Positions 47,403 through 56,400 of a stretch of DNA of 64,000 bases are shown here, piece by piece (the stretch's first letter is position 1; each line of letters begins with the position of its first letter). The position numbers were made by a program, and so were the translations under genes. The stretch comes from a bacterium (GTDB lineage: Bacteria > Verrucomicrobiota > Verrucomicrobiia > Limisphaerales > UBA11358). Under the pieces are notes generated by a model. The model was given only the letters and a program-made list of their open reading frames with translations, did no database searches and was not told the DNA's origin. The DNA is taken from assembly GCA_021780905.1 (NCBI GenBank), contig JAJXXW010000085.1, positions 22,158 to 86,157 on the forward strand, in the 5' to 3' direction.

Positions 47403-48272
47403 CTAAATCTTTGCCAGCGTCGGTGCCTGACCGCGAACGCCGGGTTCAGCGACAAAAATTCCGCCGGCTTGCGGCTCGGCGTCGCGCGCGGCTTTGTCGT
47501 AATCTTCCCACGCGGTGGTGATGAATAGCCGGTCAAATTTTTCGCCGCCGAAGCAGCACGAGGAGACGCGCCGCGCCGGAATCGGAATCCGCTCCAGCGA
47601 TTTGCCGGTGCGCCCATCGAAACATTCCACCGCGCCGCCGTCCCAGAGCGCGAGCCAGAGGTTACCGTGCGCATCGGTGCACAAACCGTCGGGCCAACCT
47701 TGGTTGGGGGATAACTGCACCAGCGGCCGCCGGCCGCTCGGGGTGCCGCTCGCGAGATCGTAATCAAAAACATCCACGCGCCCCGTTAGTGTGTCGGTGT
47801 AATAAATCCGCGTGCCATCCGGCGACCAGTCGAGACCGTTGGAAACGGTTACGCCGCCGAATAATGTCTCCAGCTTGCTGCCGTCCAACCGGTAAAACGC
47901 TCCCCGCTCGCGCGCGACATTTCGGTGCATCGTGCCGACAAAGAAACGTCCGCGCGGATCGCATTTGCCATCGTTGAACCGCAGGTGTGGCTCGGGATTC
48001 TGCAGCTTGGCCAGTGACGAAATTTTTCCCGTCGCCCAGTCGAGCCGGGCAATTTCATGCCGTCGCGCCAGAAGCCAGCCGCCTTGGTCGTCCGGCACGG
48101 CCACGCCGAGGAAATCGCCGGTGGCGCGGCTGGTGTTCAAGCCGGTGCGGACATCGAGCCGGTTGAGCGTGCCGACGTTGATGTTGACCCACCAGAACGC
48201 GTCGTCGTGCCAAACTGGCCCTTCGGCGAGTTCCGCCTTGGCGTCGCAAATCAGTTCGGCACGCAGGCTCAT
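47403..48272 (-). CDS. SMP-30/gluconolactonase-like lactonase
   Basis: 289 residues. Six-bladed propeller with the SMP-30 motifs: the metal-binding Glu in LAEGPVWHDD (~res 17), FNDGKCDPRGRFFVGTM (~100), Asn in SNGLDWSPDG, and Asp in WPDGLCTDAHGN (~200). Opens sugar lactones with Ca2+, Zn2+ or Mn2+. Start at ATG 48272; a further 75 codons upstream in frame are just antisense of the RraA-like gene. Operon position between the aldolase and the hydrolase supports lactone hydrolysis. Confidence 0.9.
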   Translation of the reverse strand: MSLRAELICDAKAELAEGPVWHDDAFWWVNINVGTLNRLDVRTGLNTSRATGDFLGVAVPDDQGGWLLARRHEIARLDWATGKISSLAKLQNPEPHLRFNDGKCDPRGRFFVGTMHRNVARERGAFYRLDGSKLETLFGGVTVSNGLDWSPDGTRIYYTDTLTGRVDVFDYDLASGTPSGRRPLVQLSPNQGWPDGLCTDAHGNLWLALWDGGAVECFDGRTGKSLERIPIPARRVSSCCFGGEKFDRLFITTAWEDYDKAARDAEPQAGGIFVAEPGVRGQAPTLAKI

Positions 48273-48279
48273 CAGAGAA

Positions 48280-48972
48280 TCACATGATGCCGAATTTATC
48301 CCACGCCGCCTGCGCGCCCATGCCGCCCTTGATGGCCTCGAACACGCGTTTTTCGCCGTGTGCCTTTTGCCACGCGGCTTCGATGACTTCCTTTTCGATC
48401 GCGCGCGGCACCACGCAGACGCCATCCATGTCGCCGAAGATGATGTCGCCGGGCGCGATGCTGACCTCGCCGAGTTTGATACGGCAGCGGAGGTCAATCA
48501 CCTTGCCGCGCGGACGCTGGTCCTGGGCGTAGCGGCCGTAGGAAAACACCGGAAAGTTCAATTGCAGGATGCCGCGCGTGTCGCGCGAATAGCCGTCCAC
48601 CACCGCACCGACCGCGCCGCGATTGCGCGCCGCCGTGCTCATTAATTCGCCCCACAGCGCGTAGGTGGGTGACGAACCGGTGCAGACATAGATTTCGTTT
48701 TGTTTGAGGTCGTCGAGCGCCTTGAGCATCAGACCGAACGGCTGGTTCAGCATGGCGTTGGTCCGACCCGGGCCTTCGCCGCCCGCGTCATCCGCTTCGA
48801 GCACTGGCATGGCGCGGCCGAGCACAATCATGTCGTCGCGCAGCGGCTGGATTTGTGGTGGCAGGAACTGATGTTGATAGCCCATCAAATCCATCACGTC
48901 ACCGACCACCGCGGTGAACAATTCTGCGTGGCAACGGGCAAACAGCTCGGCATCGTCTTTCCAAGTGATCAT
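48280..48972 (-). CDS. RraA-like / HMG-aldolase family protein
   Basis: 230 residues. The RraA/class II pyruvate aldolase fold: GDVMDLMG, ALWGELMSTAARNRGAVGAVVDGYSRDTRGI, then GRYAQDQRPRGKV and PGDIIFGDMDGVCVVPR. The Asp/Arg pair in DGYSRDT and the metal site GDMDGV are kept, as in 4-hydroxy-4-methyl-2-oxoglutarate aldolase. In this operon it is the most likely enzyme to cleave a 2-keto-3-deoxy acid to pyruvate and an aldehyde; RraA proper instead inhibits RNase E. First gene of the cluster after the LacI-type regulator. Confidence 0.85.
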   Translation of the reverse strand: MITWKDDAELFARCHAELFTAVVGDVMDLMGYQHQFLPPQIQPLRDDMIVLGRAMPVLEADDAGGEGPGRTNAMLNQPFGLMLKALDDLKQNEIYVCTGSSPTYALWGELMSTAARNRGAVGAVVDGYSRDTRGILQLNFPVFSYGRYAQDQRPRGKVIDLRCRIKLGEVSIAPGDIIFGDMDGVCVVPRAIEKEVIEAAWQKAHGEKRVFEAIKGGMGAQAAWDKFGIM

Positions 48973-49226
48973 GACAAATAAAATTGGGTCGTCATTAAAA
49001 TATGAATGGTCGGGTTCTGAATATCTATTTCTCTCCCGGTCTAGTCAATGGGCAAACAAAATGATCCGCTTAACGAACACACCAAGAACTAGGCAAAAAC
49101 TTGTCCACCCACTTTTATGGGGGATTTCGACATCATTTTTCGAATGGCTGGCAGCTCAACTGGCAACCGTCAGGTGAGTTTGCCAACACACTGTGGCCAG
49201 CCACATTCCACAACCATCCGAATGTT

Positions 49227-50300
49227 TCAGGCACTTGTAGCAACTTGCGTTTCAGCCAAGTGCCCTGATAGCGAACCTTTATTTTCTCCAGAATGCTGCG
49301 GCGGCGCGGTGCTTTTGCGTTCCACAAATTCGGCGGCGAGTCGCTTCAATTGGATAGGTTCGCCGCGGATCAGCTTCATCATGGCCTCAATGGCGGCGGT
49401 GCCAAGCCGGTGCTTGGGCTGGCTGACCGTGGTGAGCGGCACCCGATAATGTTCTGCCGTAAGGATATTGCCAAAGCCGACCAGCGATATGTCCTCGGGA
49501 ATCTTGATGCCCTGTTGGAGCAGTGTGTCGGCGCAGCCGATGGCCACCAGGTCGCTCACGGCCATGATGGCGGTGGGATGGCAGCCTTCGTTAAGCATCT
49601 GCAACGCGGCGGTGGTGCCTTCCTCAATGGTGTTGCCGGCGGCAAACACCAGCTTGTCGTCCAGTTCAAAGTTCGCCTCGCGCAGGGCGCGGCGATAGCC
49701 CTCGAAACGCTCGTGGGCCCACGGCGCGGCCGGCGGGCCAGTGAGATAAGCGATTTTTTTATGGCCCAGGCCAATGAGATGTTTCGCGGCGTGGTAGCTG
49801 GCGACCTGATCCTCAATCTCAATGGCGGGAAAATTCCGGCAGAACGGCGCAGGCGTGCCCAGCAACACGGTCGGGATTTTGCGCGCGATTATTTCCTGGT
49901 AAATCCGCGCCTCGGCCTCGAATCGATAGACCGGCGTGATGAACAGTCCGTCCACGCGGCGCGACAACAGCCGGCGCAGGCCGGCGTCCTCGCGTTCGGC
50001 CTTGTTGTAGGTGTGGCAGAGCAGCAGGTCGTAGCCGAGTTCGTGGGCGCGTTCCTCAATGGCGAAAACGATGCGCGCGTAAATCGGATTGGTCGTGGAC
50101 GGGATGACCAAACCGAAGAGCTTGGTGGTCTTGGTGCGAAGTCCCTGTGCGCTGGAGTCGGGCACATAACCCATGTCCGCTGCGAGCTGTTTTATCCGGG
50201 CCTTGGTGGTGACGGAGACGTCGGGTTCGTCGCGCAGCGCCTTGGAAACCGTCATCACGGAGACGCCGACGATTTGGGCAATGTCTTTGAGTCGGACCAT
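49227..50300 (-). CDS. LacI-family transcriptional regulator
   Basis: 357 residues. N-terminal HTH with LKDIAQIVGVSVMTVSKALRDEPDVS and the hinge helix, followed by a periplasmic-binding-type ligand domain (FGLVIPSTTNPIYARIV, VGFGNILTAEHYRVPLTTV). Binds a sugar or sugar acid. It is 254 bp upstream of the RraA-like gene on the same strand; an operator for the operon should lie in 48973-49226, but I could not fix a palindrome. The C-terminal 25 residues (after FVERKSTAPPQHS) are outside the family. Confidence 0.92.
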   Translation of the reverse strand: MVRLKDIAQIVGVSVMTVSKALRDEPDVSVTTKARIKQLAADMGYVPDSSAQGLRTKTTKLFGLVIPSTTNPIYARIVFAIEERAHELGYDLLLCHTYNKAEREDAGLRRLLSRRVDGLFITPVYRFEAEARIYQEIIARKIPTVLLGTPAPFCRNFPAIEIEDQVASYHAAKHLIGLGHKKIAYLTGPPAAPWAHERFEGYRRALREANFELDDKLVFAAGNTIEEGTTAALQMLNEGCHPTAIMAVSDLVAIGCADTLLQQGIKIPEDISLVGFGNILTAEHYRVPLTTVSQPKHRLGTAAIEAMMKLIRGEPIQLKRLAAEFVERKSTAPPQHSGENKGSLSGHLAETQVATSA

Positions 50301-50397
50301 GTTTAGAAAGACGAAGTATGAATGAGGATTGATGAAGTGGGAAGAAACTCCGCCGCACTTGGGTTTAATAGAAAATTCATAATTCCCCCTGCATCAT

Positions 50398-51282
50398 TCA
50401 CAAATAGGTTCCGCGCCAGTGGAGTTTGCGACGCAGGGCTTCGAGGAACGAGCCGTCTGCCAGATGCACCAGGCGCACGGTGCTCTGGCTGCGGCGGATG
50501 GTGATTTCATCGCCGTTCACCAGCTCGCCGACAATCTGGCCGTCGGCGTTCAGAAACGTCGCCGGCTCGGTCTTGACGGCCTTCACGCGCAGCGTGGCAG
50601 ACAGGGGCAGGATGATGGAGCGGTTCGAGAGCGAGTGGGGACTGATCGGCGTGAGCACAAAAACTTCCGCCGTCGGCAATACAATCGCGCCGCCCGCCGC
50701 CAGCGAATACGCGGTGGAACCGGTCGGCGAACTGACAATCAGGCCGTCGCAGCGGTAGCGCGTGATGGGTTCCCCGTTCACGCTCACGTCGAGCGCGATG
50801 AGCCGTGAGGCCGCGCCACGGCTGATGACCACGTCGTTCAGGGCGGTGGCGCGGATTTTTTTCCCGCCGGCGACGCCGGTGGCGGCGATGAGCGCGCGGG
50901 CTTCCAGCCGGAATTTTCCCTGCCAAAGCAGTTTCAACGCCGGGGCCAACTGGTCGGACGGCACGGCCGTGAGAAAGCCGAGTCCACCCAGGTTGACGCC
51001 GAGCATCGGCGTGTCGGAGCCGGCGATCTGCCGCGCAGTGTGGAGCATCGTGCCGTCGCCGCCGAAGACGATGAGCAAATCCACCGCGCGGGCGAGCGCG
51101 GCGGTGTCGGCCACGACCTCGCCCGTGGTGCGGGCAAAACTGGCGGTGATGGCGTCGCAGAAAACCTTGCGTCCGGCGCGGCGGAGGAGTTGCGCGGCGG
51201 CCCGGACACGTTCGGCGGCGGCGGGTTTTTCCGCGTTGCCGACGAGGCCGATCCGGTGGAAATGGTCAGCGGTCTTTTTCAA
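50398..51282 (-). CDS. nadK: NAD kinase
   Basis: 294 residues. GGDGTMLHTARQI (GGDGT motif with the catalytic Asp, ~res 75) and LGVNLGGLGFLTAV, then SSPTGSTAYSLAAGGAIV. Phosphorylates NAD to NADP using ATP or polyphosphate. The start codon is TTG at 51282 (MKKTADHFHRIGLVGN) and overlaps the upstream tlyA-like gene by 17 bp, so translation is coupled. Confidence 0.95.
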   Translation of the reverse strand: MKKTADHFHRIGLVGNAEKPAAAERVRAAAQLLRRAGRKVFCDAITASFARTTGEVVADTAALARAVDLLIVFGGDGTMLHTARQIAGSDTPMLGVNLGGLGFLTAVPSDQLAPALKLLWQGKFRLEARALIAATGVAGGKKIRATALNDVVISRGAASRLIALDVSVNGEPITRYRCDGLIVSSPTGSTAYSLAAGGAIVLPTAEVFVLTPISPHSLSNRSIILPLSATLRVKAVKTEPATFLNADGQIVGELVNGDEITIRRSQSTVRLVHLADGSFLEALRRKLHWRGTYL

Positions 51283-52114
51283 TCAGAGCCAGAAATTCTT
51301 TGTTGCCGGCGGGGCCGAGCAGGGGAGATTCAACCACACCGCGCCAGCAAAGGCCAGCCTGCGCCGCGACAAATTCACGCAGCTCCGTCAGCACGCGCTT
51401 GTGGATGGCGGTATCGGTGATCACTCCCCTGCCCTTGTCCGCCTCCGCCTTGCCGGCCTCGAACTGCGGCTTGATGAGTGCGACAATTTTTCCGCCGGGC
51501 CGGAGCAGCGGCACGGCGGGCGGCAGGATAATCTTCAGCGAAATGAAGGAGCAATCCACGACCACCAGATCGGCGGGCGGTTCGGCGGAAATATTCGACA
51601 TGGAACTTTCAAGGCCCCACGCCGAAGACGGCGGCGTTGCCACAGACGGCTTGGATGTTTGCGGTTGAATGTTGAATGTTGGATGTTTTTCCGCGTTGAA
51701 CTGCTCCGGTTTCAAAAACCGCGCGTTGGTTTTTTCCATCACGACGACCCGTGGATCGCTCCGCAACTTCCACGCAAGCTGGCCCTGGCCCACGTCCACG
51801 GCGAAAACCCTGGCCGCGCCGCGCTGCAACAGGCAGTCCGTGAAGCCGCCGGTGGACGCGCCGAGATCAATCGCGGTCAGGCCGGTGACGTCGAGTTTGA
51901 AATGCGCCAGCGCGTGTTCGAGCTTGTGGCCGCCTCGGCTGACGAATTTTTCCGGCGCGTCCACGGTGATTTCGTCGCCCGGCTTGATGGTGTCGCTGGC
52001 TTTTTTCGCCGGGTGGCCGTTGACGCGGACCGCCCCGGCGAGGACGAGGCGTTTGGCTTGTTCGCGGCTGTCGCAGAGGGCGCGCTCGACGAGCGCTTGA
52101 TCCAAGCGGGTCAC
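51266..52114 (-). CDS. tlyA: TlyA-family RNA methyltransferase
   Basis: 282 residues from GTG 52114 (VTRLDQALVERALCDSREQAKRLV). N-terminal S4 domain, then a FtsJ-type Rossmann domain with AIDLGASTGGFTDCLLQ (SAM motif), FAVDVGQGQLAWKL and VVVDCSFISLKIILP; the K-D-K-E catalytic set appears to be present. TlyA proteins methylate 16S/23S rRNA or act as hemolysin-like. Frame continues upstream of 52114 only because a duplicated segment of another gene is open there. A heptanucleotide repeat inserts a Pro/Ser-rich loop (res 145-175). Confidence 0.88.
   Translation of the reverse strand: MTRLDQALVERALCDSREQAKRLVLAGAVRVNGHPAKKASDTIKPGDEITVDAPEKFVSRGGHKLEHALAHFKLDVTGLTAIDLGASTGGFTDCLLQRGAARVFAVDVGQGQLAWKLRSDPRVVVMEKTNARFLKPEQFNAEKHPTFNIQPQTSKPSVATPPSSAWGLESSMSNISAEPPADLVVVDCSFISLKIILPPAVPLLRPGGKIVALIKPQFEAGKAEADKGRGVITDTAIHKRVLTELREFVAAQAGLCWRGVVESPLLGPAGNKEFLALIEKDR
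51665..51685. repeat. TTGAATG heptanucleotide repeat inside tlyA
   Basis: TTGAATG TTGAATG TTGGATG, three 7-nt units (21 bp, frame-neutral). It encodes HPTFNIQ on the coding strand. Confidence 0.7.
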
Positions 52115-52154
52115 AAAAACAGGTTGGCAGAACCCGGGTTGGCAGGAAATCAAA

Positions 52155-52394
52155 ATCCTTGTCCAAACCGCCCCCGCTGCCCGGTTGGATGTAACCGTTA
52201 TTGACCCACACAACATCGGGACTGGCCTGTGACGTGGCATCCGGTCCGTTGAAACTGGTGTCCATCGTGCCGTCGTGGTTGGCATCCACATTCATGGAGA
52301 CGCAATACACCGTGCCGGTGCCGCGTGCGCCCGTGTCCAGATCAGGCATGGTCACAAGCGCGGCCTGCCCAGCTTCCGTGGTCAAGAAATTCAT
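52155..52394 (-). pseudogene. Displaced fragment of the 1518-residue secreted protein gene
   Basis: Bases 52155-52381 are identical over 227 bp to 54814-55040, inside the 1518-residue gene, in the same orientation. Translated, it is TEAGQAALVTMPDLDTGARG ... GGGLDKD, and homology frays on the left (FLTTEAG versus FFATEAG). It begins with ATG at 52394, overlapping the stop of the preceding gene (ATGA), but runs out of homology after LDKD, into the TlyA leader. No complete protein is coded. Exact identity means the copying is recent or kept by conversion. Confidence 0.8.
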
Positions 52395-53401
52395 TTTGGC
52401 TCTAAATTCTGGGTGCCGTCGGGATTGATGGCGTAGGTCAGAAAAATTGTTTCTTGGGAAAGATTTGACTCAATGCGTAGCCATCCATATTTGCGCGGCT
52501 GGCCGAATACAATGTAAAACTGTTTGGACACTTGGGTTGTCCAGTTGGTTCCACCTTTCGTAAAGTTATATTCCACTGTTGGTTGATAGCCAGATTCCGG
52601 CGCTGCAAATTGAAACTCGTCTTGATTCTCAACAAGACCGCCATCAGGAATGCTCAAACTAAACGACCAATTTGTTGCCGTTTGAAATGGCGGTTTGATT
52701 TGACTAATTTCCAACTGGCCAGATGAACTGGGTCGCTTCTGGAAAAAATCAATCTTTACTGGCGTGCTGTCTTTTGGAATACGCGCATCCACTTTTAACT
52801 GCATACCATTTTCAGACGTAACTAACTCTACTCCTTGACTTTTTTTTCGAAGATGAAAAACTACAGGTTCTAACTGTCTTGCCTGAAACGGATTGCCTCC
52901 ATCGTAACGAAAACTATCTGAAGTTGAATGTGAGGTATAATAGCCATTCTTGCCGATTGAAACCGATAAAGTTGGGCCAGCCGCACCAGTCAATGAAAAT
53001 AAGCCTTCGGCATCACTTTTTACACATAATGATCGGCTGCCATTTTCGCCAAAGGGTGTTTCCATCCAGTAAAAAGTTATGTTGGCATTTGCAACCGGAT
53101 TTGTGTTTTCATCAACAACTTTGCCGTAAAACTCAATCGGCCTCTGCCAATCTGTTAGCAACTGCTGATTTACTTCTATCAAAGTCGGGCGATGAGATTT
53201 TTTCGCTGGAGATGAAACATTTGTGGTTTGCGGCTCTATTATTTTTTTTGGAAGTGTGGATTGTTGACTCGCCGCTTGTTTATTTGTCAGAGGCATTTGC
53301 GCTTCGGTTGAATTGCTAATTACTGGCTCTGTTCGATGCAGCAAAAGCCACAGACAAAAAAGTAAGATGATTATGCAAATGATTAAAATTGGTTTTCTCA
53401 T
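52391..53401 (-). CDS. Membrane-anchored protein with a carboxypeptidase-regulatory-like domain
   Basis: 336 residues. N-terminal signal anchor (ILIICIIILLFCLWLLLHR), a Ser/Thr/Gln-rich linker (res 25-75), then a beta domain FYGKVVDENTNPVANANITFYW with FSLTGAAGPTLSVSIGKNGYY, the pattern of a CarboxypepD_reg (Ig-like) domain. The rest is beta-rich. The gene is visibly richer in A+T than its neighbours, which suggests transfer. Its ATG overlaps the stop of the 1518-residue gene (ATGA at 53398-53401), so the two are translated together. Function unknown; a partner or protector of the upstream protein is an inference. Confidence 0.7.
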   Translation of the reverse strand: MRKPILIICIIILLFCLWLLLHRTEPVISNSTEAQMPLTNKQAASQQSTLPKKIIEPQTTNVSSPAKKSHRPTLIEVNQQLLTDWQRPIEFYGKVVDENTNPVANANITFYWMETPFGENGSRSLCVKSDAEGLFSLTGAAGPTLSVSIGKNGYYTSHSTSDSFRYDGGNPFQARQLEPVVFHLRKKSQGVELVTSENGMQLKVDARIPKDSTPVKIDFFQKRPSSSGQLEISQIKPPFQTATNWSFSLSIPDGGLVENQDEFQFAAPESGYQPTVEYNFTKGGTNWTTQVSKQFYIVFGQPRKYGWLRIESNLSQETIFLTYAINPDGTQNLEPK

Positions 53402-56400
53402 GGTTTTATTGCTTCACGAACTTGTTGATAGTAGCCAATTGTAGTCTGAATTGGCCAAACCCACTGTGCGCTGTGGTCATCAAAAGACGTGTTGCCGAAA
53501 TTAAAACGTGCATGGAGATCAATGGCTGATCGAATAACACCGTGGGGAGTTTCAGGCTCACTTTGACCAATCGGCAAAGTGCGCGAACGGGAAACTTCAG
53601 CCCGCGATTCTTCCGGATCAGTGACCAGATAATTGAAGCCGATGAATGGGTCATAGTAACTGTTGGTTCCATCGAAAGTATAATTTGAGGTATCGAAGTA
53701 GATTGACGGTTTGAGGACTTCTTGATCCTTCACCCAAATATCTAAAACTGGGTCTTGCGGATTATAGAAATTCACGATGTTGCCAGTCAGATTTGTATAA
53801 ACACCGAGATAACCCATCGGCTGCGATTCGGGCGTCGGAGCGCGCCCAAGCAAGTCAGGGTCGTTCGTGGCATTTATATCATAAGCACTATCGGGCAACG
53901 CACCTTGCGTCAAAATATAGGTGTCAAATGACAAACCATACTTCAGTGCCTCGCTCACCACGGTGTTGCCCTGACTGTGGGCAATGATGTTCCGGCGGTA
54001 ATTTGGAAAACGAAAGCGCAAGTTGTTCATGTAAGCAGTGAAGGCTGTGCTGGATTTGTAGCCTTGCAATTCGCTGTCGTTGAAATTGGCGGGAGACAGC
54101 GGGCTTGGGATCGGCGTAAGCAGATTACAAGGCCATTTCACCGTGGAAAATTTCCCCTGATAGCCCGCCCAATACAACCGTTTGAAAACCGTTTCGCTGG
54201 CGTTCAGCCAATGCCAGTTGCCCACATTGATGCCGTGAACCATGACGATGAGATTGGTATCAGCCCCCAAACCAGAAGCCGAGGCTGGCTGCACAATTTC
54301 AATTCCGCTCGTCCAACCGCTTTTTGCGCTGCTCGTATTGTTCGTAATGACCACCCGCTCATAAAAATCCTTCACGTCATGCAAGTCGAGATAAACCGAG
54401 GATTGGCAGATGGCGTTGGTGCCTTGATAAATCGTCAGCGTGAACTGACCTTCGCCAATGCCCGCGCCTTCAAAAAGCAGATGCTTGGTTGAGCCGTCAA
54501 AGAAACTATTTGGAAAAACAAGTGTTCCGCTTCCTGACGTGGTTGCCCCTACTGTGCCCAGTTTCGTCTGATTGACGAGGCTTTGCGCGGTGTTGGTATC
54601 CGTGAGATAGAGGATGCCGCCGTTGGTTTCCGCTGCAAAGATGTTGATGGCCGGTGAGCCTGTTATGGCAGAACATGTCAATGTGGCGGAAAGATTGTTG
54701 GAATAAGTCATCGCCGGCACGCCACATATCCACAGCCGGAAGAAGTTCTCCAAGTCCCGCGGGCAGGTGATCTGGCCGAAGTTGTAATTGGTGGTGGTGG
54801 GTGCCACGGGCAGATCCTTGTCCAAACCGCCCCCGCTGCCCGGTTGGATGTAACCGTTATTGACCCACACAACATCGGGACTGGCCTGTGACGTGGCATC
54901 CGGTCCGTTGAAACTGGTGTCCATCGTGCCGTCGTGGTTGGCATCCACATTCATGGAGACGCAATACACCGTGCCGGTGCCGCGTGCGCCCGTGTCCAGA
55001 TCAGGCATGGTCACAAGCGCGGCCTGCCCAGCTTCCGTGGCAAAGAAATAACCGTAAGACGAAAGCACGCCCGTCGGGTTGGTGGTGGCGTTGCCGTTCG
55101 CGTCGGTTGAGTAGGCTTGATCGAAATATTGGCCGAGATAGCCATACACGCCGGCATAGCCGTTTTGGACGGCCAGCTTGGCGTAGCCGGCGATTTGAAT
55201 GCTGCCGCCCACCGGCACCAGCAATAAGGGATTGCTCTGATTGGTGGGTGAAAAGCCGACCCCTTCCGGCAACGGCTCGGGTGTTTGCCAGACATAATTG
55301 ACATCATTATGACCATCGTTCGGGTTCCAAAAATCGTATTCCACCAATTGCAATCCCGGCTGCGCGGTCTGGGTATAATAAAATAAACCATTCGTTGTGC
55401 TTTGGCCGGGATAGAGGGTGGCTATCTGGGAACTGCTGCCGTTGCCCCAGGCAATTTCAGTGGAAAGAAAGGGCAGGCCGAAAATATTTCTGACACCCGA
55501 CTGCATGGTGTTGGTGCCGCTGTAATTTACGTTGCTGATGCCAACTTCATAACGCCAATTGTCCCAACTGCAATAAGCGCCAGACTCCAGCCACTGCGCC
55601 TGATCCGGCCCGAGCGCCGGAATGGCAGCGCCATTGGTCGCTGGCGGAATAAACGTATAGGCAAGGCTGTTCGAGAAAGCCAGGTATTCCACAAAATACG
55701 GCAGCCATTCTTGTTGAATTATGCCTGTGTTTAAGAAGCCCCATGGATTTAACTTGGTCTGGTCAAAGGCACAATTTGCATAAAGATAATTGTCCTGAAA
55801 GGGCTGAAGGGTGTTTAGAAAAGGCGGGTTGACCGCATAATAATAGCCGCCACTGTTACCACTCGCATAGCTGAAATTCTGATAAAAGCTGGCTTCGCAA
55901 AAGTTGGTGGGGAAAGTCCGCGCATTGTAACCATTGTCATAAACGGTGCCCGTATAGTAGCCGAAGGAATTGTCCACCGTGGCCGCGCGCAGCAGGAATT
56001 TCAAATTCTGCTCCAATTGCGCCCGGCCGTCAAAGAAGAGCGGCGACCAGAACTCCCCGATCCAGCCGCCATTGGCAATGGGATTGCCTAAATCACTTGC
56101 TTCCGTGCCGACAAAACTACTTGCGCCGGGATTGCCGCTGGCATCCACGCTTTGCACAAATAAATCATATTCGGCAAAACCGTTGGCATCCTCGGCAGGC
56201 GGTTCCCAGGCCGCAGGCAACAACGCCAGTCCATTGGTAAAAGACGCAATCGGCAGGTTTTCCGCGTAGGCGAACGATGAGCCAACCGTAAGGTTAATGT
56301 TGTCATCCATGACCAGCAACCGCACGGTGGCGGCCGTGGCTGGCAAGCCAGCCACAGCCAGAAGGGTTGCTCCATTCGGCCCCGGTATGATCGAAGCCGT

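Noticed and set aside
47369..47773. 135-residue N-terminal extension of the large hydrolase
   Set aside because: It lies over the SMP-30 gene, is Arg/Ser/Pro-rich shadow sequence and has no signal peptide; the signal peptide begins at 47368.
48273..48497. N-terminal extension of the SMP-30 protein
   Set aside because: It is antisense-type frame inside the RraA-like gene on the same strand in another phase; SMP-30 homology begins at 48272.
51867..52394. 175-residue frame starting with the duplicated segment
   Set aside because: Only the first ~75 codons match the giant protein; the rest is an alternative frame of tlyA.
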